Shown here: one piece after another, positions 51,422-59,726 of the stretch
Layout: each line of letters starts with the position of its first letter
Numbering within the stretch: the stretch's first letter is position 1
Assembly: GCF_032337115.1 (NCBI RefSeq)
Contig: NZ_JAVXZY010000001.1
Coordinates: forward strand, 992,001-1,056,000
Direction of reading: 5' to 3'
DNA: 64,000 nt
DNA from: Roseateles_C aquae
Lineage (GTDB): Bacteria; Pseudomonadota; Gammaproteobacteria; Burkholderiales; Burkholderiaceae_C
Program-made: the position numbers and the translations under genes
The notes under the pieces: generated by a model
The model's database searches: none
Told to the model about the DNA's origin: nothing
The model's input: only the letters and a program-made list of their open reading frames with translations

Positions 51422-52354
51422 TTAGAGGCTGTTCACGAGTTCGGGCACGGCGGTGAACAGATCGGCTTCGAGGCCGTAATCAGCCACCGAGAAGATCGGC
51501 GCTTCGGGATCCTTGTTGATCGCGACGATCACCTTGGAGTCCTTCATGCCGGCCAGATGCTGGATGGCGCCGCTAATGCCGGCCGCGATATAGAGCTGCG
51601 GTGCGACGATCTTGCCGGTCTGACCGACCTGCCAGTCGTTCGGCGCATAGCCGGCATCGACGGCAGCGCGCGAAGCGCCCAATGCGGCGCCGAGCTTGTC
51701 GGCCAGCGGGGTCAGCACTTCATTGAACTTGTCGCTGGAACCCAGGGCACGGCCACCGGAAACGATGATCTTGGCGGCGGTCAGTTCGGGGCGATCGCTC
51801 TTGGTCACTTCACGACCGGCAAAGCTGCTCTTGCCGCTGTCAGCGGCGGCCGCGAGCGTTTCGACGGCGGCGCTGCCACCGGTGGCAGCGGCGGCATCGA
51901 AGCCGGTGGTGCGAACGGTGATCACCTTGGTGGCGTCAGACGATTGCACGGTGGCAATCGCGTTGCCGGCGTAGATCGGGCGCTCAAAGGTATCGGCGCT
52001 GATCACCTTGGTGATGTCGCTGACCTGGGCGACGTCCAGCAAGGCAGCGACGCGCGGCGCCACGTTCTTGCCCGAGGCCGTGGCCGGGAACAGGATGTGG
52101 CTGTAGCCAGCGGCAATGGCCAGCACCTGGGCGGCCAGGTTTTCTGCCAGCCCATCGGCCAGCTGCGTGGCATCGGCGTGCAGCACCTTGCTGACGCCGG
52201 CGATCTGTGCCGCCGCAGCGGCTGCGGCGGCGGCATTGTGACCAGCCACCAGCACATGCACATCACCACCCGCCGCGGCAGCCGCGGTGACGGTGTTCAG
52301 GGTTGCGGCCTTGATGGACGCGTTGTCGTGTTCAGCAATGACGAGTGCAGTCAT
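51422..52354 (-). CDS. etfA: Electron transfer flavoprotein alpha subunit
   Basis: EtfA binds FAD and passes electrons from acyl-CoA dehydrogenases to ETF-ubiquinone oxidoreductase. The 310-residue product begins MTALVIAEHDNASIKAATL. The FAD domain has IVSGGRALGSSDKFNEVL, VGQTGKIVAPQLYIAAGISG and the C-terminal VAINKDPEAPIFSVADYGL. I chose the ATG at 52354; a longer frame to 52393 adds no conserved residues. It follows etfB, with repeat copy C in the 145-base spacer. Confidence 0.95.
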   Translation of the reverse strand: MTALVIAEHDNASIKAATLNTVTAAAAAGGDVHVLVAGHNAAAAAAAAAQIAGVSKVLHADATQLADGLAENLAAQVLAIAAGYSHILFPATASGKNVAPRVAALLDVAQVSDITKVISADTFERPIYAGNAIATVQSSDATKVITVRTTGFDAAAATGGSAAVETLAAAADSGKSSFAGREVTKSDRPELTAAKIIVSGGRALGSSDKFNEVLTPLADKLGAALGASRAAVDAGYAPNDWQVGQTGKIVAPQLYIAAGISGAIQHLAGMKDSKVIVAINKDPEAPIFSVADYGLEADLFTAVPELVNSL

Positions 52355-52424
52355 GTCTTTTCTCCGTGGGTGCGGCGCATCAAATCGCCGCACAGCATCA
52401 ATCCGTATTTGACTTTCCCAGTGG

Positions 52425-52500
52425 AGCCCGAGGATCCGGCTCCGCCGGTCCTACGGGCTCGCCCCCTTGAGGGGGCGCGCGCAGCGCGTAGGGGGTGGGT
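52425..52500 (-). repeat. Structured intergenic repeat, copy C
   Basis: About 76 bases in the etfB-etfA spacer: CCGG-CTCCG-CCGG, the palindrome CCCCCTTGAGGGGG, GCGCGCAGCGCG and AGGGGGTGGG, ending at the etfB stop. It has the same order and orientation as copies A and B. Confidence 0.65.
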
Positions 52501-53249
52501 CAGATCACTTTCGCTTCGTTCTTCAGCTTGTCCACCAGGGCAGCCACATCGGCCACCTTGATGCCGGCGCTGCGCTTGGGCGGCTCTTCGACCTTCAGCG
52601 TCTTGATGCGCGGGCTGACATCGACACCCAGATCGGCAGGCTTGACCACGTCGAGCTGCTTCTTCTTGGCCTTCATGATGTTGGGCAGCGTCACATAACG
52701 CGGCTCGTTCAGGCGCAGATCGGTGGTGACCACAGCCGGCAGGCTCAGGGACACGGTTTCCAGGCCACCATCGACCTCGCGGGTCACGGCCACCTTGCCG
52801 CCATCAACCACCACCTTGGACGCGAACGTGCCTTGCGGCAGGCCGGTCAGGGCGGCCAGCATCTGGCCGGTCTGGTTGCAGTCGTCATCGATGGCCTGCT
52901 TGCCCAGGATGACCAGCTGCGGCTGTTCCTTGTCGACCAGCGCCTTCAGGATCTTGGCCACGGCCAGCGGCTGCAGTTCGGCATCGGTCTCGACCAGAAT
53001 CGCGCGGTCGGCGCCAATGGCCATCGCGGTACGCAGCGTTTCCTGGCATTGCGTGACGCCGCAGGACACGGCGATCACCTCGGTGACCACGCCCTTTTCC
53101 TTCAGGCGCACGGCCTCTTCAACAGCGATTTCGTCAAAGGGGTTCATGGACATCTTGACGTTGGCGATGTCCACACCGGTGCCGTCACTCTTGACGCGCA
53201 CTTTGACGTTGTAGTCGACGACTCGTTTGACGGGAACCAATACCTTCAT
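52500..53249 (-). CDS. etfB: Electron transfer flavoprotein beta subunit
   Basis: EtfB pairs with EtfA and holds the AMP. The 249-residue product begins MKVLVPVKRVVDYNVKV. It contains VKMSMNPFDEIAVEEAVRLKE, QAIDDDCNQTGQMLAALTGLPQ and LRLNEPRYVTLPNIMKAKKK, the classic beta-subunit signature. I chose the ATG at 53249, with GGAG upstream; the frame extends to 53333 over a regulatory region. It leads the etfB-etfA pair. An operator-like site (53269-53284) lies 20 bases before the ATG. Confidence 0.96.
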   Translation of the reverse strand: MKVLVPVKRVVDYNVKVRVKSDGTGVDIANVKMSMNPFDEIAVEEAVRLKEKGVVTEVIAVSCGVTQCQETLRTAMAIGADRAILVETDAELQPLAVAKILKALVDKEQPQLVILGKQAIDDDCNQTGQMLAALTGLPQGTFASKVVVDGGKVAVTREVDGGLETVSLSLPAVVTTDLRLNEPRYVTLPNIMKAKKKQLDVVKPADLGVDVSPRIKTLKVEEPPKRSAGIKVADVAALVDKLKNEAKVI

Positions 53250-53268
53250 CGAAGCACTCCAAGGCGAA

Positions 53269-53284
53269 TTGACGTTAACGTTAA
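53269..53284. promoter_or_regulatory. LiuR-like operator upstream of etfB
   Basis: TTGACGTTAACGTTAA, a near-perfect palindrome about 20 bases before the etfB ATG, resembles the LiuR (MerR-family) motif that controls branched-chain acyl-CoA catabolism and ETF genes in proteobacteria. That identification is from memory of the motif. Confidence 0.5.
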
Positions 53285-53347
53285 TCAGGATTCTACGGGG
53301 GTCTGAGCACCCCGCCCGTCGCCGCGCTGTCAAAGCAGCAAATTAAA

Positions 53348-53363
53348 ACGAACGATCGTGCTA
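53348..53363. promoter_or_regulatory. Second operator-like palindrome, etfB/murI divergent region
   Basis: ACGAACGATCGTGCTA has the perfect eight-base core ACGATCGT and pairs outward imperfectly. It lies midway between etfB and murI and looks like a TetR-type operator. The regulator is unknown. Confidence 0.4.
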
Positions 53364-53416
53364 TTTTAGCGACGAGATCAGCACTGCCAAGCGAAGCATT
53401 TAGACTGCGCTCCCTG

Positions 53417-54259
53417 ATGACAGCGAACCCAAGCACACACCCCGCCAGCGCAGCGCTCATGCCGTTCATCGGCGTATTCGATTCCGGCGTTGGCGGCCTG
53501 ACGGTGCTGCGCGCCCTGCGCGCACGCCTGCCAGATGTGGCCCTGCGCTACGTCGCCGATTCTGCCCACGCCCCCTATGGCCCACGCAGCAGCGAGTTCA
53601 TCGCACAGCGCAGCCTGGCCATTGCCGAGTTCCTGATTGACGAAGGTGCCGCCCTGCTCGTGGTCGCTTGCAACACCGCGACCGCCCATGCGGTCAATGC
53701 GCTGCGTGAACGCTGGCCGCTACTTCCCGTCGTTGGCATTGAACCCGGCATCAAGCCGGCGGTGGCGGCCAGCCGCAATGGCAAGGTCGGCGTCATGGCG
53801 ACAACGGCAACGCTGGCCAGCGCCCGCTATCAGGAGTTGCTCCGCGCCCATGCGCAGGGTTGCCAGATCATCAGCCAGGCCTGCCCGGGTCTGGTCGACC
53901 TGATCGAGACCGGCCAGCTTGATCAGCCAGCGATACGCGAAAAGATCCAGCAATGCTGCGCGCCCTTGCGCGAGGCCGGCGTGGACACCGTGCTGCTGGG
54001 CTGCACCCATTACCCCTTTGTGCAGCAGCAGATTCAGGCCGAATTGGGTGCGGCGGTGAGCCTGCTGAATATCGAGGACGCGGTCGCCAGGCAGGCGCAA
54101 AAGCGCTGGCAGGAGGCTGGACTCGCCAGCACACCAATCGCGCCTAGCACGGCAATGACGCAGCCACTGATCTACAGCACTGGCAAGACGGACGCGGTCA
54201 GCCGCATGGCAAGCCTGGCCTTGGGAGCAAACCTGAGGGCCGCACCTATCGAGGTCTGA
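53417..54259 (+). CDS. murI: Glutamate racemase
   Basis: MurI makes D-glutamate for peptidoglycan. The 280-residue product has the two catalytic cysteines: Cys85 in VVACNTATAH and Cys196 in LLGCTHYPFV. FDSGVGGLTVLRALR is the N-terminal signature. An ATG at 53459 (MPFIGVFDSG) is an alternative start. It diverges from etfB and is followed by a bidirectional terminator shared with the tRNA cluster. Confidence 0.95.
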   Translation: MTANPSTHPASAALMPFIGVFDSGVGGLTVLRALRARLPDVALRYVADSAHAPYGPRSSEFIAQRSLAIAEFLIDEGAALLVVACNTATAHAVNALRERWPLLPVVGIEPGIKPAVAASRNGKVGVMATTATLASARYQELLRAHAQGCQIISQACPGLVDLIETGQLDQPAIREKIQQCCAPLREAGVDTVLLGCTHYPFVQQQIQAELGAAVSLLNIEDAVARQAQKRWQEAGLASTPIAPSTAMTQPLIYSTGKTDAVSRMASLALGANLRAAPIEV

Positions 54260-54277
54260 AGCCTCACCAGACAAGCA

Positions 54278-54306
54278 AAAAGCCGACGCAAAAACGTCGG
54301 CTTTCT
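54278..54306. terminator. Bidirectional terminator between murI and the tRNA cluster
   Basis: AGCCGACG/CGTCGGCT form an eight-base-pair stem, with AAAA before and TTTC after. Both strands have T-tracts, serving murI (plus) and the tRNA-Leu end (minus). Confidence 0.85.
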
Positions 54307-54310
54307 TGTT

Positions 54311-54397
54311 TGGTGCCCGGGACGGGAATCGAACCCGTACAGCCTTTCGGCCGGCGGATTTTAAGTCCGCTGCGTCTACCAATTTCACCACCCGGGC
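54311..54397 (-). tRNA. tRNA-Leu (anticodon UAA)
   Basis: An 87-base class II tRNA with encoded CCA. The acceptor GCCCGGG pairs with CCCGGGC, and the anticodon loop CTTAAAA gives TAA. It reads UUA/UUG, rare codons in this GC-rich genome. Confidence 0.95.
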
Positions 54398-54466
54398 GAC
54401 ATCGTGCTGCGGCCGAATTATGCGGGTTTACAGACCACCCGATAGAGCGTAAACGGGGCCACAACG

Positions 54467-54495
54467 AAAAAGGGAAGCCAAACGGCTTCCCTTTT
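54467..54495 (-). terminator. Terminator-like hairpin between tRNA-Gly and tRNA-Leu
   Basis: AAAAGGGAAGCC/GGCTTCCCTTTT form a twelve-base-pair stem with an AAAC loop, followed by T residues on the minus strand. It sits inside the tRNA array. Confidence 0.6.
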
Positions 54496-54500
54496 CGATT

Positions 54501-54576
54501 TGGAGCGGGAGAAGAGTCTCGAACTCTCGACCTCAACCTTGGCAAGGTTGCGCTCTACCAACTGAGCTACTCCCGC
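54501..54576 (-). tRNA. tRNA-Gly (anticodon GCC), copy 1
   Basis: A 76-base tRNA with GCGGGAG acceptor, anticodon loop TTGCCAA and encoded CCA. The sequence is identical to the copy at 54763. Confidence 0.95.
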
Positions 54577-54583
54577 AAAATCC

Positions 54584-54657
54584 TGGAGGCGCGGTCCGGA
54601 GTCGAACCGGACTAACCGGATTTGCAATCCGGGGCATAACCGCTTTGCTACCGCGCC
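54584..54657 (-). tRNA. tRNA-Cys (anticodon GCA)
   Basis: A 74-base tRNA. GGCGCGG pairs with CCGCGCC in the acceptor stem, and the anticodon loop TTGCAAA gives GCA. CCA is encoded. Confidence 0.95.
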
Positions 54658-54698
54658 CTCAAAATCCACCGCCACAGCCTTTATGCGGCGCTGTGACG

Positions 54699-54726
54699 AA
54701 AAAGAGAAGCAGCTGCTTCTCTTTTT
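54699..54726 (-). terminator. Palindromic terminator-like hairpin upstream of tRNA-Cys
   Basis: A perfect 28-base palindrome with A and T runs at its ends, between the second tRNA-Gly and tRNA-Cys. On the minus strand it ends in five Ts. It resembles a terminator, so the tRNA cluster may be two transcripts. Confidence 0.6.
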
Positions 54727-54762
54727 AATGACGCAAAGAGCCTGGGCTCTTCACAAAAATCC

Positions 54763-54838
54763 TGGAGCGGGAGAAGAGTCTCGAACTCTCGACCTCAACC
54801 TTGGCAAGGTTGCGCTCTACCAACTGAGCTACTCCCGC
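54763..54838 (-). tRNA. tRNA-Gly (anticodon GCC), copy 2
   Basis: A 76-base tRNA identical to the copy at 54501-54576, with anticodon GCC and encoded CCA. It is the first of the minus-strand array. Confidence 0.95.
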
Positions 54839-55003
54839 ATGGACTTCAACACACGACTCGCAAGGCTTGAAGCTTTTCAACTTCTTGCGTTGCGCTGTTT
54901 GCGCTGAAGCTCACATTCTAGCTCGATTTTTCCGCCCCTTGCAAGTGCTTGCGCAGACTTTTTGGCAAACTCTTTGCTCGGGCCGGAAATCACAAGCCGC
55001 CAA

Positions 55004-57439
55004 TCAGTGCTTGATGGCCTCGCCGCCGGCGGCCACCACAGCCGCTTCCGGCTTGGCGGTTTCGGTCGCACTCTTCTCGGCCACCACCTCGTCGTCAGGC
55101 AAGGCCTGCGGCGCCGATTCCAGTGCCACCTCGAGCACGCGATCGATCCACTTGACCGGCACGATCTCAAGCTGGTTCTTGACGTTCTCGGGGATGTCCT
55201 GCAAGTCCTTGACGTTCTCTTCCGGAATCATCACGGTCTTGATGCCACCCCGATGGGCCGCCAACAGCTTTTCCTTCAGGCCGCCGATGGCCGTGACCTC
55301 GCCGCGCAGCGTGATCTCGCCGGTCATTGCCACGCCGGCACGCACAGGGATGCCCGTCAGTGCCGAGACAAAGGCCGTCGTCATCGCGATGCCGGCGCTT
55401 GGGCCATCCTTGGGCGTGGCGCCATCGGGCACGTGGATGTGCACATCGCGCTTCTCGAACAACTCGTCCTTGATGCCCAGGCGGCGAGCGCGTGAACGCA
55501 CCACCGTGCGAGCGGCCTCGACCGATTCCTTCATCACATCGCCCAGCGAGCCGGTGCGAATGATGTTGCCCTTGCCCGGCATAGCGGTGGCCTCGATGGT
55601 CAGCAGATCGCCGCCCACCTCGGTCCAGGCCAGACCGACCACCTGACCCACCTGGTTCTTCTTCTCGGCGCGGCCGAAGTCGTACTTGCGCACGCCGAGG
55701 AAGTCGTTCAGGTTGTCTTCGGTGACCTCGACCTTGCCTTCGTAGGTCTTCAGCGCCAAGCCCTTGACCACCTTGCGGCAGATCTTGGAGATCTCACGTT
55801 CCAGCGAGCGCACGCCGGCCTCACGGGTGTAGTAGCGAATGATGCCGCGGATGGCCGACTCGGCCACTTCCATCTCCGCATCCTTCACGCCGTTATTGCC
55901 GCGCTGCTTGGGCAGCAGATAGCGCTGGGCGATATTGACCTTCTCGTCCTCGGTGTAACCCGACAGGCGGATCACTTCCATCCGGTCCAGCAGGGCCGGC
56001 GGGATGTTCATCGAGTTCGAGGTGGCGACAAACATCACATCGGACAGATCGAAATCGACCTCGATGTAGTGATCGCCAAAGGTGTGGTTCTGCTCAGGAT
56101 CCAGCACCTCCAGCAAGGCCGACGACGGGTCGCCACGGAAGTCCATGCCCAACTTGTCGATCTCGTCAAGCAGGAACAGCGGATTGCGCGTGCCCACCTT
56201 GGTCAGGCTCTGCAGCACCTTGCCCGGCATGGAGCCGATATAGGTGCGGCGGTGACCACGGATCTCGGCCTCGTCGCGCACGCCACCCAGGGCCATGCGA
56301 ACGAACTTGCGGCCGGTGGCGCGCGCCACTGACTGCCCCAGCGAGGTCTTGCCAACACCCGGAGGGCCAACCAGGCACAGGATGGGGGCCTTGACCTTGT
56401 CGACACGCTGCTGCACCGCGAGGTACTCAAGGATGCGATCCTTGACCTTTTCCAGGCCGTAGTGGTCTTCGTTCAGCACCGCCTCGGCATTGGCCAGGTC
56501 GTGCTTGATCTTGGTCTTCTTGCTCCAGGGCAGATTGACCAGGGTCTCGATGTAGTTGCGCACCACCGTCGCTTCGGCGGACATCGGCGACATCAGCTTG
56601 AGCTTCTTGAGCTCGGCATCGGCCTTCTTGCGCGCTTCCTTGGGCATGCGAGCAGCCTGGATCTTCTTGTCCAGCTCCTCCATGTCGGCGCCGTCTTCGC
56701 CGTCGCCCAATTCCTTCTGGATGGCCTTGACCTGCTCGTTCAGGTAGTACTCGCGCTGGCTCTTCTCCATCTGGCGCTTGACGCGACCACGGATGCGCTT
56801 TTCAACCTGCAGGATGTCGACCTCATGCTCGAGCAGATCGAGCAGTTTCTCCAGTCGCTTGGACACTTCGGAGAGATCCAGTACCGACTGCTTGGCATCG
56901 AGCTTCAGCGGCAGATGTGCGGCGATCGTGTCGGCCAGACGGCCGGCATCATCGATGCCCGCGATCGAGGTCAGGATCTCGGGCGGGATCTTCTTGTTCA
57001 GCTTGACGTACTGGTCAAACTGCTGGGTCACCGCACGGCGCAGCGCCTCGACCTCGGGCTTGGTATCCACCTCGGGCGGAATGGGCATCACCTCGGCGAC
57101 GAAATGCTCTTCGCCATCGGTGATGGTTTGCGTGGTGGCGCGCTGCAGGCCTTCGACCAGCACCTTCACCGTGCCATCGGGCAGCTTGAGCATCTGCAGG
57201 ATGCTGGAGACGCAGCCCACCTCAAACATATCGTCCGCCTTGGGCTCGTCCTTGCCGGCGGCCTTTTGTGCCACCAGCATGATCTGGCGGCCGGCTTCCA
57301 TCGCCGCTTCCAGGGCCTTGATGGACTTGGGGCGACCGACGAACAGCGGAATCACCATATGCGGAAACACCACCACATCGCGCAGCGGCAGCAGCGGCAG
57401 CGTGATGGGTTCAGCAGGCAATATCGGATGACCGGACAT
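55004..57439 (-). CDS. lon: ATP-dependent protease Lon
   Basis: Lon is a hexameric AAA+ Ser-Lys protease that removes damaged and regulatory proteins. The 811-residue product has the N-terminal LON domain (ITLPLLPLRDVVVFPHMVIP), Walker A GPPGVGKT at 358-365, and the catalytic Ser681 in KDGPSAGIAMTTAF with its Lys partner about 40 residues later. The length is normal. It ends a tig-clpP-clpX-lon order. Confidence 0.96.
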   Translation of the reverse strand: MSGHPILPAEPITLPLLPLRDVVVFPHMVIPLFVGRPKSIKALEAAMEAGRQIMLVAQKAAGKDEPKADDMFEVGCVSSILQMLKLPDGTVKVLVEGLQRATTQTITDGEEHFVAEVMPIPPEVDTKPEVEALRRAVTQQFDQYVKLNKKIPPEILTSIAGIDDAGRLADTIAAHLPLKLDAKQSVLDLSEVSKRLEKLLDLLEHEVDILQVEKRIRGRVKRQMEKSQREYYLNEQVKAIQKELGDGEDGADMEELDKKIQAARMPKEARKKADAELKKLKLMSPMSAEATVVRNYIETLVNLPWSKKTKIKHDLANAEAVLNEDHYGLEKVKDRILEYLAVQQRVDKVKAPILCLVGPPGVGKTSLGQSVARATGRKFVRMALGGVRDEAEIRGHRRTYIGSMPGKVLQSLTKVGTRNPLFLLDEIDKLGMDFRGDPSSALLEVLDPEQNHTFGDHYIEVDFDLSDVMFVATSNSMNIPPALLDRMEVIRLSGYTEDEKVNIAQRYLLPKQRGNNGVKDAEMEVAESAIRGIIRYYTREAGVRSLEREISKICRKVVKGLALKTYEGKVEVTEDNLNDFLGVRKYDFGRAEKKNQVGQVVGLAWTEVGGDLLTIEATAMPGKGNIIRTGSLGDVMKESVEAARTVVRSRARRLGIKDELFEKRDVHIHVPDGATPKDGPSAGIAMTTAFVSALTGIPVRAGVAMTGEITLRGEVTAIGGLKEKLLAAHRGGIKTVMIPEENVKDLQDIPENVKNQLEIVPVKWIDRVLEVALESAPQALPDDEVVAEKSATETAKPEAAVVAAGGEAIKH

Positions 57440-57551
57440 AGAAACCTCTCTTTCTCAGTCCCATCTAGGGCCTGAGAGGGCCATTACAAGATGCGCACTG
57501 GGCGCTCGCACGCCAAATCGGGTCTTGCGACCGTCATGACGCCAATACCGG

Positions 57552-58820
57552 TCAAGCGCTGGCCTTGGCCTGCTCGCGATAGACGAGCAGCGGCTTCGCG
57601 TCTTCATCGATGTTGTGCTCGTCAAGCACAACCTTGGCCACACCATCGAGGGCGGGCAGTTCAAACATCGTATCGATCAGGGAATGCTCCATGATCGAGC
57701 GCAGGCCACGGGCGCCGGTCTTGCGCGCCAATGCCTTGCGCGAGATGGCGGCCAGCGCGGAGGGACGAATCTCCAGCTCGACACCATCCATGGCGAACAA
57801 CTGCTGATACTGCTTGACCAGCGCGTTCTTCGGTTCGGTCAGGATCTGCACCAGCGCGTCTTCGGTCAGCTCGCCCAGCGTGGCGACCACCGGCAGACGA
57901 CCGACCAGTTCGGGAATCAGGCCGAACTTGATCAGATCCTCAGGTTCAACCTCGCGGAACAGCTCGGACACCTTGCGTTCAGACTTGGTCTTCACCGTCG
58001 CGGCGAAACCGATGCCCGACTTTTCCGAGCGGTTCTGGATGACCTTTTCCAGGCCATCGAAAGCACCGCCACAGATGAACAGGATGTTGGTCGTGTCGAT
58101 CTGCAGGAAGTCCTGATTCGGGTGCTTGCGGCCGCCCTGCGGGGGCACCGAAGCCATCGTGCCTTCAACCAGCTTCAGCAGCGCCTGTTGCACGCCTTCG
58201 CCCGACACATCGCGGGTGATCGACGGGTTGTCGGCCTTGCGCGAGATCTTGTCGATCTCGTCAATATAGACGATGCCGCGCTGTGCCCGCTCGACGTCGT
58301 AATTGCAGTTCTGCAGCAGCTTCTGGATGATGTTCTCGACGTCTTCACCGACGTAGCCAGCTTCTGTCAGCGTCGTTGCATCAGCGATCACGAAGGGCAC
58401 GTTCAGGAGGCGCGCCAAGGTCTGTGCCAGCAGCGTCTTGCCGGAGCCGGTCGGGCCGATCAAGAGGATGTTGCTCTTGGACAGCTCGACCTGATCCTTG
58501 TTGTCCGCCATATGGCGCAGGCGCTTGTAGTGGTTGTAAACCGCCACCGCCAGCGTGCGCTTGGCGACGTCCTGGCCGATCACATACTGATCGAGGCTGG
58601 ACTTGATCTCGCTGGGCACAGGCAGATCGGACTTGCTGGCGCGGGTTTGCGCCGCGTCGGCGGGGACTTCATCGCGAATGATGTCGTTGCACAGCTCGAT
58701 GCATTCATCGCAAATGAACACCGACGGGCCAGCGATCAGCTTCTTCACCTCATGCTGGCTCTTGCCGCAGAAGGAGCAGTACAAAACTTTTTCGCTGGAG
58801 TTGCCTTTTTTCTCGGCCAT
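57552..58820 (-). CDS. clpX: ATP-dependent Clp protease ATPase subunit ClpX
   Basis: ClpX unfolds proteins for ClpP. The 422-residue product has the N-terminal zinc-binding domain with Cys15, 18, 37 and 40 (YCSFCGKSQ and CDECIELC), Walker A GPTGSGKT at 122-129, and the IGF-type loop GIGFAATVK near 270. Length and order (clpP first, then clpX, then lon) are standard. Confidence 0.96.
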   Translation of the reverse strand: MAEKKGNSSEKVLYCSFCGKSQHEVKKLIAGPSVFICDECIELCNDIIRDEVPADAAQTRASKSDLPVPSEIKSSLDQYVIGQDVAKRTLAVAVYNHYKRLRHMADNKDQVELSKSNILLIGPTGSGKTLLAQTLARLLNVPFVIADATTLTEAGYVGEDVENIIQKLLQNCNYDVERAQRGIVYIDEIDKISRKADNPSITRDVSGEGVQQALLKLVEGTMASVPPQGGRKHPNQDFLQIDTTNILFICGGAFDGLEKVIQNRSEKSGIGFAATVKTKSERKVSELFREVEPEDLIKFGLIPELVGRLPVVATLGELTEDALVQILTEPKNALVKQYQQLFAMDGVELEIRPSALAAISRKALARKTGARGLRSIMEHSLIDTMFELPALDGVAKVVLDEHNIDEDAKPLLVYREQAKASA

Positions 58821-58955
58821 GGATCTGCTTTTCGATTCAGGCGTGAGTACCTGATGGGATGATAGTTCAAATGCACAAGGGCCCCTTTTGTCGATAAGGG
58901 CCCCGTTTCAAGTGCTAGTTGGCGCGGCTTGCGCCGCACCCGCAATGTCCGAGAT

Positions 58956-59567
58956 TCAGCCGCCGCGCTTCTCAATGACCTGATCGATCAGGCCATAGCT
59001 GGCCGCTTCGGCCGCCGACATGAAATAGTCGCGCTCGGTATCGTTCTGGATCTTCTCCAGGCTCTGGCCGGTGCGTTCGGCCAGGATGCGATTGAGCTGC
59101 TCGCGGGTCTTCAGGATCTCACGGGCATGGATCTCGATATCGGTGGCCTGGCCCTGCGCACCACCCAACGGCTGGTGAATCATGATCTTGGAGTTCGGCA
59201 GCGCCAGGCGCTTGCCCTTGGCACCAGCGGCGAGCAGGAAGGCGCCCATGCTGGCCGCCATGCCCATGCACAGCGTCGACACCTGAGGCTTGATGAACTG
59301 CATGGTGTCGTAGATCGACATGCCGGCAGACACGCTGCCGCCCGGCGAGTTGATGTAGAGCGAGATTTCCTTGTCGGGGTTTTCGCTCTCCAGAAACAGC
59401 AGCTGGGCGACGACCAGATTGGCGACCGCATCATTGACCGGGCCAACCAGGAAGACGATGCGCTCGCGCAGCAGGCGGCTGTAGATGTCGTAGGCACGCT
59501 CACCGCGGCCCGATTGTTCGATGACGATGGGCACCATGCCCAGATTGCTTGTTTCCAGCGCGCTCAT
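58956..59567 (-). CDS. clpP: ATP-dependent Clp protease proteolytic subunit
   Basis: ClpP is a tetradecameric serine protease. The 203-residue product has the catalytic triad Ser106 (GMAASMGAFLL), His131 (KIMIHQPLGG) and Asp180 (ERDYFMSA). I chose the ATG at 59567; the frame extends to 59660 with no conserved residues. A propeptide of about ten residues precedes the mature start. It lies 159 bases behind tig and 135 before clpX. Confidence 0.96.
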   Translation of the reverse strand: MSALETSNLGMVPIVIEQSGRGERAYDIYSRLLRERIVFLVGPVNDAVANLVVAQLLFLESENPDKEISLYINSPGGSVSAGMSIYDTMQFIKPQVSTLCMGMAASMGAFLLAAGAKGKRLALPNSKIMIHQPLGGAQGQATDIEIHAREILKTREQLNRILAERTGQSLEKIQNDTERDYFMSAAEAASYGLIDQVIEKRGG

Positions 59568-59643
59568 GAATGGGGTTCCTGTAGAAGCAGTCTTGTTGTG
59601 GGGCCGATTATGTCGCGTCAATTGAAGACCCGCTGAAAAGGAC

Positions 59644-59674
59644 AAAGGCGCCGGCCTCACGGCACGGCGCCTTT
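59644..59674 (-). terminator. Terminator-like hairpin between tig and clpP
   Basis: AAAGGCGCC/GGCGCCTTT form a nine-base-pair stem with a 13-base loop, followed by GTCC rather than a long T-run on the minus strand. It lies in the tig-clpP spacer and may attenuate read-through. Confidence 0.5.
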
Positions 59675-59726
59675 CTGCGACGCTTGAGCCGCTGCGGGGC
59701 CGCTACAGCCCCGGGCGGCGCGGCAA

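Noticed and set aside
54310..54615. A plus-strand frame reading through the tRNA array
   Set aside because: It consists of tRNA and spacer sequence read in protein frame; similar spurious predictions are common near tRNAs.
58862..58910. Repeated AAGGGCCCC segments between clpP and clpX
   Set aside because: Two close copies can fold, but there is no T-run and the sequence is short. I do not call a terminator.
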